From the NCBI GenBank assembly GCA_018881555.1, contig JACAXG010000014.1, positions 11,837,803 to 11,901,802 on the forward strand: a stretch of DNA of 64,000 nt. Reading direction: 5' to 3'. The stretch is from Amblyornis subalaris (Eukaryota > Chordata > Aves > Passeriformes > Ptilonorhynchidae). The notes beneath the pieces are model-generated. The model was not told where the DNA came from, ran no database searches, and worked only from the letters and a program-made list of their open reading frames with translations. Positions 10,701 to 21,900 of the stretch are shown piece after piece (positions within the stretch are counted from its first letter, which is position 1; every line of letters starts with the position of its first letter). Position numbers and translations under genes: made by a program.

Positions 10701-13700
10701 CCCCCTTGAGCTCCCTGGCAGCGTAGGGAGAAGCTATATAGAAGGGATCTTTCTTATATATGTGATCTGCTCTATAGGGAAAGCTAAGGATCAGCCACAT
10801 ATCCCACTGTCTCCCTCTTTTCTACTGCTTAATCCTTCCACAGGACCCAGCACAGTCAGGGCTCTTGGTTTTTCCTCACAGTTCATCCAGTTTGATGCAT
10901 AACCTTGAGAATGCCTTTTTTCTTCTATATGAAATCATTACCATCCTGTAAGTCCCAAGATCCAAGGAAGTCTGACCTCCTGGATGACCAGAAGGTGCTT
11001 GGAATTGCTCAGATGGCACTAACCACACACTAGATGCTATTAGCAGAGAACCAATTTGTAAGCTCAAGATCTCCGATGCTGGCCAGGCAATTCTTACCCT
11101 TGACTGCTATAAGAAATACATGAAACCTCAGGCTAGTCAAAAGTACAAAAAGCTTTTGTCATTTTTTGTAAAGACACTAGACAAGGACTCTGAGGTTCCT
11201 TGACAATTCTGCTGCAAACAGCAGATCTTGCAGTATAGGAATGCTGCTCAAAGGAAAGATCTCTGCAGAGGTCTCCCAGCTATGCCTGAGCAATGTGTGT
11301 TGAATTCCAGAGGCTTCTTTAAGACAGGATGGGAGGCCGCTCTGATGCATCTGGACTGCACAGATTCTTCTGTTTCCCGTGGTAATTGCAAATCTATTTA
11401 TGAGCAGCACAAGTTTTTGTTACACAGAAGAACTGAAAGAGTCAGCTCTTTAGGGGAGTCTTTAGTTACAAAGCACATTTTGAGAGGACTGTTGGCGGAA
11501 GCAGGCAGGGGGTGGGAGAAGAGTGGGGAGACTGAACCATGTGATACCAGTTTAGTCAAATATGGGATTTGAGCGAAGGAAGTTGCTCCTTGCAGACTGC
11601 TACACCAGTGTCCTACTGATTCTGCTCCTTTTAGAAATCTTGTGACATGGTGACAGAACACACTGCAGGGAGACAGCACCCCCCTGTAAAAGAAATCAGC
11701 TTCATTCTCCAAAGTCTTCTTTAAAACAATCTTGAAAGTAGTGTCCCAGTTTTTTTCTGGTTTTCATGTGTCCTGGTGGAAGCCACCCACCTAGCTGAAA
11801 TCCTGTTTGCCAGTGGAAAGGGTTGTTTCATGGTGCAAGCAGGAAAAAAAAAAAAAAAAGAAAATAAGAAAAAAGAGCCCAGATTCAAAGGGGGAGCCTG
11901 TACAGTGAAGAGTGGTGCTGTCACAAACACCTAAACCCACCCTGGCACCAAAACCAGCAGCAGTGTTCCTGTAGTGACCTACTTGGCTAAACCAGTCAGG
12001 TCTCAGAGACCACAACAGCAGGACCAGATTGCTTCCAGAGCTGGAATCAGCATTTTCAGAGGGGAGCCCATGCATTGCTGTGCACCTCTGCCTTGGCCAG
12101 GAAGAGTTTGAGAGTCAGTTCCAAACCGATGCTGTGTTTCCAGCCTGCCAGCCTGTTTATCCACGAGTCTTATCTCCAGAGTCATACTAGCCACACTAGG
12201 ATAAAAGTGATGAAAGCTGAAAGTGTACATGGAATATGAAGTGCAGGTCATAGAGGTGTTTTAGGGGCTGAAGAATGTGGATGTTGAGGTCTGAGAGCAG
12301 CTGACAAGCCGAACAGAAGGAAGAGGGGACAGAGAGGATACTTATAAGAACGACTTGCTGCTACACCNGACCTAACACTGTACACTGTGTCCATACGGTG
12401 TCCGTATTTTCAAATGTGCATAAGACATGAAATTCCCTTTGGAAATGGCACAAGATGCCATCTATCCTGGAACTGCAATCCCAGATACAAAATATGCCAG
12501 GGGACAGATTGTTTTAACAGTTCCANCCTCTGGGACTGAGAGTACACATTTGGCAAGGGCTACACAGGGTCTAGATGGGCCATTTCTGCTCACACCCTTA
12601 CAGAGCACTTCTAAGTATTCTGCAAGATGTTACACTGAGAGAGACTCACCAGGATTCCTCTCTTGGATCTGCTTACAAGGTAACAGCAGTGGGCACAAAC
12701 CAGGTTGAGCATCTTGAGTGCAAACATGCAGCTTGCAGGAGAGGCTGTTCTGCCCTTGTTTTTCCTAGTCCCTTCACTGTTACTGAGATCTTTACAAGAC
12801 CACAACAACCTCAGTGTGGTATGTAACACATCCATCTACTGTAGCATCCTAGCTCAGGCAATTGCTGTTGAGTCCTTTCAGGAGAACATTAAGAGCAAGG
12901 AAAGTACAGCATAATAATTTTCCCTCTGCAATCTTCAAGCAGCCTCTGGCTTCGCTATTTCACAANCCAGAGGCAGTATTTGCAGCTTTGTCTTTAACAG
13001 CACTGACAGACTTATCTGCTGGGAATGTCTCTCATTGCTTTGTAAATCAGTTATATTTTTGTTATAGTCAGTGCCTTGCAGGACTGTGTTTCACAAAGCA
13101 CATGTTGTGTCAAAAGGATTTCCTTTTGCTGGCTTGCCAGGAAATTAAGAAACTCACCTAACCATGGCACCTTCCACAGATCACTGAAGATTTTATACGG
13201 TTTCNTCAGTCATCTTTCTTCCATGTCGAAAAGGACAACTTATTTAAAATTTGTTTAGCCAGCTGTCCTGATCTGCACTTGCATGGGCCCTGGTATTGCT
13301 ACACTCTAAGTGAAAAGAGATAGTCAACACTGCATGACACATGAAAAGGTGTCTTCTGGGTGGGTGCCTTCACAGTCCTCTGAGAAATACCTCAGCAGCC
13401 TTGCTTGCTAAATTAGCCCCACTCCACTGCAGGTTTGGTCAATGTAATGGAATCCTCCTCCCCAGAATGTAATTTCACCTTCAGGATATTTCCCTTGAAA
13501 AAGCCAACAACAATCCCATCACTTTACAAGGGTTTTGCTGACACTGGAAAAGAACTGTGGAAGTAGGACAGGGTAAGGTTTTGGAAGCTGCACAGGAGAA
13601 CAAAGTCCCCAGCCTCTCTCAAGCTCTCATCCCAATCTGACTAGTCAGCACCAGGTGCCTGTCACAGAAAACACATGGCAGCTCTCCAGCAATGAGCAAA

Positions 13701-15109
13701 GCCATTCCCTTCCAGACGCGGGAACACATTCTCCTCTCACTCCAGTCACCCACAGGGGCACGAGTACATATCAGGCAGAACTTGACTCCAGGGTTGCAGA
13801 AGCACTTTGGGCTCCTCTGGGATGGTTTTCTGTTCTCAGTTACCGTCTGGTATCTTTTGCCTGTCCTGAGAGGGCTAAGTTGCTACACAACTTTATGTTC
13901 TGGTGCCAGGCAGGGGGCTGTGCCCAGAGGAATGCCACCACACCACCACATCCTCTAAATAACATAAGAACCTCCACTGTAAATGCACTTTGAGCTGTTC
14001 TACCAAGCCTCCCGCTTACACTTACCCAACATACCAGAAATTCTCTCCCCAGCTGCTAAATTACCAGCTTGCTTTCTGTTCTTTTATCAGTTGTTTTCTA
14101 CAAAGATAAGTCACAGCCAAGAGCAAATCACAGCACTATTCCTTATGAACTGGGCCTGAGCTAACACTGCCCATCCTCAGTGCCTGCCTATTCTGTAATA
14201 ACAGCTCTACCTTCTGCAGAGCAGCAGGAGATTTGTCCTTGACTCAACAATTCTTCACTAAATCATCCAGAAAAGCTAAACTTGCACGTGGAGTCCACAT
14301 GATGACTAACAGTCATCAGAGGGTTGATGAATAACCACAGCCATAATTTATGCTCTTGGTTTTCCCTTAAAATCCATCAAACTCGGCTCTTGGGGTCAAT
14401 GATAGGATCAGAATGGTATCCTCTCAATTGCTTTCATTCTCTTCATCTACCAATGACTAAATCTATTTAGGTTTATACAATGGGAAAGGTCAGAAAAAGA
14501 GGGAATGAAGGATGATTCCAGGAAACCAGCCAAACACCAAAAGAGTGCTGGACACAAAGGAAATCCTGAGTTCTCTGAGTACAGAAAGAAANCAAATATC
14601 TTCAGAAGCTATTCTGAGGCATCTGGTGGAGAAGACATGAAGTAAATCTCTCCAGCCCTTAGGACTCCATCCATACAGACCTGATCTGGCCTCTTTGACA
14701 AATACCATATCCAAACACTGGGAGAAGCCANGACAGATAGGCCAAATACAGCTGAGACAACCAATGCCAAAACCACAATATAATTTTCTCTGTTCTTGCA
14801 CATGAGCATGGATTGGANTAGCAAGATGAGGCAGGGAATGCAGATCCTTGTCAGAGAGTGCTGAATCAAAAAGGCTTAAACAATACAGCTGTATCTGAGA
14901 TCATGAAGCTCAGAGCAAGCTTTCCTGCAGTACTAACCAGCTTCCCACCCACCACCGAGAACACTGCCAAAGCCATGTGGAGCCGGATCAAGTCACCAAT
15001 AGGAGATACTTCTGCTAAAGCCCCATGTACAGCATCAGCTGTATGAAAACTGCTGGTTGGCTTTGACATTCGTGCAAAATTCCTCTTCATCTACGTACCC
15101 AGGAGAAGT
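4713..15109. other. Intron segment: no recognised gene or repeat
   Basis: Apart from the splice acceptor and its pyrimidine tract at the left end, this is unique AT-rich intron. An A15 run lies at 8915-8929 and an A16 run at 11844-11859. The ORFs of up to about 180 codons (for example 5892-6431 minus) have no recognisable motifs. A perfect 7-bp inverted repeat with a 3-base loop is at 14301-14317. Confidence 0.5.
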
Positions 15110-15749
15110 TGTTACATGTTGGGAAAGATGAAATAGGAAAACCTTATAAATATGATTGCCTGGCAAAAGATGCTGACAATATGGAAACTATAAGCGAGAT
15201 TGAAATGAAAGCCAGCTTTGAGATACCAAACCTTAGTTACTGAACAACAATGTTAGTTACTGGAAAACAATGGTATGGCCACTGAAGGTAATCCCCCTTA
15301 TGATTGAACAATACCCTCTGCTTGCAGACAGGTCCAAGGGTCACAACAGACCCTGCCAGCTCAGCTTGAGGGTCCAAAGAGTAGTTTTAGGGTTTACAAT
15401 ATAACACAATATGTTAATGTAATGATTCTTATAGGCTGTATGTAAATGNTATAGGATTTGTATCTTGTATTAGATTGGTCAATGGAAATTAGAATATTCA
15501 GCACAGAAGATGATTTATTGTATTGTAAATGAGAACCTCAGTCACTTACTTACTTTCTTACACGTTTACTCTCTTGCTTTTACTCTTGTACTCTCTTACT
15601 TGTCTGCCCTGCCTCGAGCTGCACAAGCAGCTCTAAGCAGGGCCCCTATACCCACGCCTTTTGCAATAAACCTCATGCTACAAGACCAATCTACAGAGAT
15701 CTCTCGTCTCTAGCAATCCCGACCGTCCAGACCGACAGCAGGTCCTACA
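15110..15749 (+). mobile_element. Solo LTR of an endogenous retrovirus (ERVL-like by target duplication)
   Basis: The 640-bp element starts TGTTACATG and ends CCTACA, so it has the TG...CA termini of an LTR. It is flanked by GAAGT (15105-15109) and GAAGC (15750-15754), a 5-bp target-site duplication with one mismatch, as expected for ERVL-type integrases. A poly(A) signal AATAAA is at 15665-15670, about 80 bp before the 3' end, which fits the R/U5 position. Upstream lies a pyrimidine-rich CTTACTTACT-type stretch. No internal gag/pol/env sequence is present and no second LTR is seen, so it is a solo LTR left by LTR-LTR recombination. It is antisense to MB21D2, so its poly(A) signal would not stop the host transcript. 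The subfamily name is not determined. Confidence 0.75.
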
Positions 15750-15754
15750 GAAGC

Positions 15755-18627
15755 TCNTANAGTTACAGGCCAAATTTACTGTTAGCAGAAAACAGAGCAG
15801 CTCCCCTGAAGTGAATGGAAATTTCAAGGGTGAACNAGAGACAGATAGAGGAAAACCGAAGCCCTCCAAACCTGCCTGTCCATGTCCCATTGCTCCTGCC
15901 NTCCTGCCCCAGCTGCATCTTGCAGAGGTCATATTTGACAGAAGCCAGCAGAAGTTTCNAAGCAAAATCTCAGATTTTGCAGCCATTTCTGTGCAGCTGA
16001 GCACTGTCATCTGCTAAGGAGTGCAGCAGGAAGCACTGTGTGGATTCGATTTCTGTCGAGCGCCAAGCCCANGGTCTCAGCAGCTGTCAAGGATCTCTTA
16101 TCCCTGCAGCACAGGCAGCAGCCAGGAAGCCTGGGAACTGGATCAATTAGAGTAAAAGAGNAAGAAAAGAGCAACAAGGTAGAACCTGAACAACATCGTG
16201 TGCAGGCATGCAGCAAAATGCCATTGTCTCTTTGGCACAGGACAGCAAAGGTGAAATGCAGTCACCTCGAGAAAGGGACAGTAAAAAAGTCACGTTGCCA
16301 GGTGGCCCTGAAAGATATTGCAACCGCCCTCCTTTCGGTGTAAGGTGTGGACTGGCTGGTGGGAAGGAGGAGTTGGTGGAGCTCTGAGGCAGGGGCTGGC
16401 AGTGCTCACTGGCTGATGCTCTGTAAGCACTTGCAGTGAGGTCAGGGCTGTATTTTTGGAGCAGTTCTCTGTTGCCAGAAACAGGGCTTGAAATGCCCTT
16501 TGCACAGAACTCCCATCCCATTTTACCCGCTTCGCTCACTCAGGAGAAATTCCAAGAGAACAATCACATCTGTTGCAAAGCCTTTTTGTGCTTACCTGGA
16601 ATGAAACAAAGCCTCACACACACATTTATTTAAAGCAGGCCTGGTGATCTCTTGGCTCATCAGGATGAAAGCTACATGGCAAGGTGAAGGAGGGAGGAGA
16701 AAGCAAAATTGTTGCTGATCAAATATAAAATTTGCAAAGTATGTTCCAGGAAGCCGTCCTCTCCAATAGCCNTGTCCCAAAGTAATGTCTCATCTAAAAA
16801 TCTAGTGGAATAATGGCATAAGCAAGATTTGGGTCCAGAAACTGTCAGAAACTTATGCAAAAGACATGCAGTCGGATCTCAAAGTCTTCTTGTTACAAAA
16901 AGCTGATGACAATCAAAGCTCATTCTTCAAATCTCATCTCCTATCAGGGTTGCTTTACCTTGCTGACTCTGAAAGCTCAGGTGAGCAGAATCTTGCTCAC
17001 CAATCCTCTAAAGTTTTAGGAAGCAGTGTCCCCTAACATATATGAAGAGACAGGCCATGAAATCATAATGATGTCTTTCTAGTTTNATTTTCTCCAGCCA
17101 TTTTTGCAAGGACAGAGGAAAGGCAGCTACTGCTCAAAATTCAAGCCCAATATCATACTAAAGTCAGTTAGTTCGCTTAGCTGTCCTCTGAAAATGTGAG
17201 GACTAGAAATGCTTTGTTTAGACTCTATTTAACAGAGACCCTCACATCATTCCAGTAAAAAGCCTTAAGGAAAACCACAGCATACTGTCAGAATCTTCCT
17301 ACTTGGTCTGTATTTGAAATTTCTTTCAAAAATTAAACTACCTTCTTTATTGTCTTATACAGTGCATAATCTTGAATTTTAATCCTACCAATTTCCTAAT
17401 ATATCTGTAGCAATAATGAAAACTGCTAAAAAGCTTTGTTCACAAATGATGATAAAGAAATTATCCTTAAAAGAGGCAGGCACATGGAGAATATAGATGC
17501 TTCAAATAGATTCAGTAATTAGAAATCTCACCTGTATTTTATAGATGTTGCTGTGAAAATACTTTGTAAAATTTCCCTGTGGATATTCAGCTCCTACAAA
17601 GCTTGCTATCCCTTGCATGAAAACACTTCCCAGCACAACAGAGATGGATATTGTTTGAATACAGTCCTGCTACACAGAAAGCAACGACTAACTGCTTGGT
17701 AGTTTCCCACTGACAGCTGGTCCCCACACTGTGATTAACAGACAAAGAAAGAAGATTACAGACCTCCTAAATTTGCTAACACAGTCTTCAGAATTAATTG
17801 TATGAGGTAGAAGCAGGAATATGAGGGTGTGAGCTGGTCCTGTTACAAGGATGTTCGTCCCTGAAATCAGACAAAGCTGATGTACAGCTCCTACCCAGAA
17901 GACATCTGAGCACAATCCTACTTGTTTGTTCCTGGCTGCACTTGAGGAAGGGGCTGGCAGAGGCAGAGACAGAAAAATACTGGTTTGTTGCTGAAGCCAA
18001 TCAGCACCGAAGCACAAATCATACACTGAGCTGCACTGCTGCTCTGGCTGGTATTGTTCTACTTGTGCCCTGTAGACCTGCCTTGCCTTACTGGCTGGGC
18101 CCAGATCCGAGGGTCCTGAGCTCCTATGCTCTCCTTGGCTCACAAACAACGCACAGGGAGGAGTGTAAAAAGACCTTTNGGATTTACTTCCCCACTGAAT
18201 GGGGGCTGGGGCACTTCTTAGTTAAGCTCAGGTATCAGCCAGCCCTTATCCACAGGCATAACCCAGAGGAGGGCAAAAATATGCTGATTCCCAAAGAGGC
18301 ACCAGTTGCTTGTGCTCAGATATATCACTGGCATCCTCTGCCTATAGATAGGGGCACCACTAGGAGGACCCTGTAAAGCTGAATTTGTTGCTAAACCACA
18401 ACACCCTGCCCCAAATTATATTCTGAGTACTCAGAAATTAAGCAAGAAATATTCCACAGAACTTTGTAGTTGAGGAAGAAGCAGCATTTTACCACCTCCC
18501 AGAAAGATGGCTTACAAAATCACAATGCTGCTAAAACATCTCTCTGCATTCCCAAGCTTAGGGCATATTTCTTTGCTGCTGGTCCTTTAGGTCATCCTAT
18601 TGAGTTTAAACTTTACGTCAAACTTTA
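15755..18627. other. Intron segment: no recognised feature, ambiguous-base cluster at its left end
   Basis: Unique intron sequence with no exon or repeat that I recognise. Seven single Ns fall within 15757-16161, immediately to the right of the solo LTR, and an eighth lies inside the LTR at 15449. This suggests reads from related repeats, or a heterozygous stretch, disturbed base calling here. Confidence 0.4.
18613..18620. promoter_or_regulatory. CRE-variant motif beside the intronic CpG island
   Basis: TTACGTCA (TGACGTAA on the other strand) is a common CREB/ATF-site variant. It lies about 15 bp left of the intronic CpG island. The motif is short, so this is weak evidence by itself. Confidence 0.25.
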
Positions 18628-18950
18628 CTGCCGGTTATCCGGCCACCTTAACGAGAAGACAGGAAACATTCCGCCTTGCCGCGGTCACGTTCTTTGTCCT
18701 TCCGTGCGAGAGATGCCAGGGAAGTTGTGACAGCTCCAGCGGAAGGGGTGCGTGCAATGCTCCCGGCCGCCAGCAGATGGCAGGAGCGCACCGGCGTGCG
18801 CGGCCGCGGGGCCGGGGCGCGGAGCGAGACCCGCACCCGGGCGGGACACACCGGGAATGCTCTCCCACCGCGCCGCGACAGGGCACGGAGACACACCCGC
18901 GAGCATCCCCCCCCACCACCTCACAGCGGTCGCAGTGAAGGGGAAGCCAG
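18628..18950. promoter_or_regulatory. Intronic CpG island (orphan), possible alternative promoter or insulator
   Basis: By hand count about 34 CpGs fall in the 300 bp 18661-18960, with the densest part at 18781-18870 (such as GCGCGGCCGCGG-type sequence); the surrounding intron has about one or fewer per 100 bp. The block is sharply bounded and about 45 kb from the MB21D2 promoter island. It contains a CTCF-core match (18770-18783) and lies next to TTACGTCA (18613-18620), a CRE variant. Several overlapping ORFs exist on both strands, as expected for GC-rich DNA with few stops, and none resembles a known protein. It could be an alternative first exon, a lncRNA promoter, an enhancer or an insulator. 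Confidence 0.65.
18770..18783 (+). promoter_or_regulatory. CTCF core motif match
   Basis: CCAGCAGATGGCAG matches the published CTCF core consensus CCASYAGRKGGCRS at all 14 positions. By simple counting, a full match is expected about 0.03 times in both strands of a random 64-kb sequence. Its position inside a CpG island adds weight. Occupancy is not shown by sequence. Confidence 0.55.
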
Positions 18951-21900
18951 CTCTGACACAACTGTTGCTATGAGAGGAAAGAGACCAGCACCAGGCTATC
19001 AAACNGCATTTGCTCCATCATTTTCACCGGGTGTCTGCCAGGAGTCCTCTGGCAGCAAACGATCTACGGGGTGGGAGCGAGATGCAACTTTAAGAGGGGA
19101 TAAGCCAGAAGATAGACACCAAACCTGTCTACAAATCCTATTTAATGCCAGATTTCCAGCTTGTGACGACTGAAGGGAAAGGCCAGCATTTTGTCTAAGC
19201 CATCTGTACACAGCTCCTTTTGTGTCCTCTCTCTTTGAGTATTTATGCCACTTTGCACAGCAGCACAACTGAGCAGGCAGTGAGCACCACGGCTTCAAAG
19301 GAGAACAATTGCTGTTTATAGAAGCACTGTCAAGAATTTATTGCTAANGCATTTTGATAAGTTATGAAAAGAGAATGAATCAGTGCAGGTAAATTTAGTT
19401 CAAAAATTAGATTCTCTATTTCTTCATCGAAAACCAAGCAAACTCACAGCAAGCACTGAGCTGCACNGGAGCAGTTCCTGTATTCAATGGAAGCAAGTAC
19501 TTTGGTTTAAGGACAGAGCCCTCCAGGGATTTGGATTAAAGGTAAAATCAACATCTAACTAATCAGTTTCCCTTATTTATTTTCATCCTCAGAATGGAGT
19601 GAATACAATAAAAGTAATCTAGGAGCATTCAAAATTAAATGCAAAGGGGATCATCTAGGAATGCACACATATCCATGTATATTTGAAGAGCAGGGCTGGG
19701 ATTCTGGAGTTGTTTCAGGGCAATAAATAGAGAGTCTATCTGGCAATGGGGGAGGAGCAGAAAGCATTAAGAACAGAACAACAAAAACAGTGTTCTTATA
19801 AAGTCGTGTTTGCATGTTTTAATCCAGTGTGTAAAATTTCTGAACTAAATAAATTTAAAATGCACCTAAATAGCAGAGACAAAGGAAGTGAAAACTAGCT
19901 TCTTAGCCCAGGAAATTGTATTCCTATTTTGTCAGTGTGACTTCTGAGAGATTCAAGATACAAACCCTCTTCTGTGAGCAATGTGCTGCAGAAGAGGTAG
20001 GAGGTTCCAGCATGACTCCACCTGTAGGACTGAGATCCAACAAACTGTCCATGTGTCAGCTGANTTATGGGCCAGCGAAGGAACAAATCCAGAGCGGGAA
20101 GTGGGTGCACTTAAAGCAGCCTTAGATGTGTGTGCTCTAACAGATAGTTGTGAACATCTGGCAATGCGTAACACATCTGGCATGAGGGGGCATCAAAGGA
20201 ACAAACCCAAGCATCCTTTGGGTTTACAGAAATAGCAAACTAGCAACCACAAGCACTGTGTTGGTAACACTGCCACCACATGAACTACAGCACTGTGCCC
20301 AGCAATATTATCAGCTCTCAAAGGGGCTGAGTCTCTCCTACAGACACTTCTGAAGCTGCATTTAAATAGCTATTGTCACACCCACACTGTAGCTGAAAGC
20401 CAGCACAAACAGTAATGGAGGACACAAACATATCTGTCAGTACCCCAGAATGCTCCCCAGCCTTCAAACACTGCTCAGACACTGTCACAGGAGGTACTGC
20501 TGGGATACCTCTCTTGCTGGCTCAACACGTGCATATCCGTAAGAAACCCACCAGCAAGCCCATTTCAAGCTCCAGAATGGATTTCCAAGTATTGGAACAT
20601 AATTCCTGGANAGCACAGTGATGCTCCAGGGCAGGATGCAGAATGCCCTGTCATGTTCTTCCTCTCCTCCCCTCCTCCTATGAACTCATATTCAATAAGG
20701 AGCCTGGAAAAAGGGGGGTGGATAATTCTAAATCTTCATACCCATTTTCCCATTCCACTCCAGTTAAAAGAAAAGGGCCCAGCCCTAGCACNGACAGTGT
20801 GAGAGGCAGGTGGGCTGCAAGAGGGCTGGATGGAGGGCCAGTTTAAAGACCACAGGGGGAAATTCTCTCTTCTGGGAAAGTCAGGGTAGCAGGGATGACA
20901 AAAGGAACATGTCTGGAGAATAGCAGAGGAAGCAGAAAAAGTGAAAGAAGGGACAAACAGAGCCCTCACATGGCCACAAAGCTTGCAGACTCTATGAGGA
21001 ATAATTGTTGAATCCAATGGAATGCGGTCTGGGTTTAGAGCAAAACTGTGTCAGTTCAGAGGACACACACGGTTTTCAAGCATTGANCAGCAACACTCAC
21101 TAACGCTCCTTGACTTTGTTGCTCACTCTGCCAAGGCTAAGAGCTGGGCATGGAGCAGAGAGGATTGCAGAGACTCTGCAATTCAGTGTCACGCTTTTGA
21201 AAGCCCAGAGTATTTCAGCTCAGAGGGCTGAGACCAGAGTTTGTGTAACAGAAGAAACAAATGTGGAAACAAGTGAAGCAAAGACTGCTTACAGCAGGGA
21301 GGAGGGAGGAAATGCAGGAATTGGGCTTCGGGGGAGCCTGCACTGCTAAAGAGCAATCGCTTCATTGCACGAAGGCTGGGAGATGGTTGGCTCTCCTGCC
21401 TGCTTGAGATGCTCGGCACACAAACAGCCCTGGTTCAGTGAGCCCCAAACCACAGCTGCACTCCCCACACCAGCGGCTGAACTGAGAGCAGCCTCTCTCA
21501 CCTATTTCCCCTCCTGCTCAGCTGAGCTGAGCTGAATTTGTGATCATCACGCAAGCCTTGTATCCCCTACAAGTTGAAGCACTTTTCCTNCTTTTCCCAA
21601 TACAACAGCTAGGATCAGAGGCTGCTCTGCCAACTGTTGTGTGCAGAACCTGGAACATCGACTTGGCCCATGGAAACATGGAAGGAACACGGGGTTCATT
21701 GCTTGACCCCAAGCTACAAGCTGCCAGACTGTCTTCCTGACTTCCTTCCCCTGCTCAGAAACAAAGCTGGGATTCTCACAGCATCCTCTACTGGCTCCAG
21801 AAGCTGGAGCTTTAATGACAGCATAAAATTTAACATCACTCTTGATTAAAAACAGAAACAAAAATGCAGTTATGAGTTGGCACCATTGCAAGGCTCTCAG

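Noticed and set aside
14301..14317. Perfect 7-bp inverted repeat with a 3-base loop
   Set aside because: Too short to distinguish from chance in 64 kb and not linked to any other signal.
18635..19173. Overlapping Arg/Pro/Ala-rich ORFs on both strands in the intronic CpG island
   Set aside because: GC-rich DNA has few stop codons, so several frames are open at once; none has a known domain or consistent starts.
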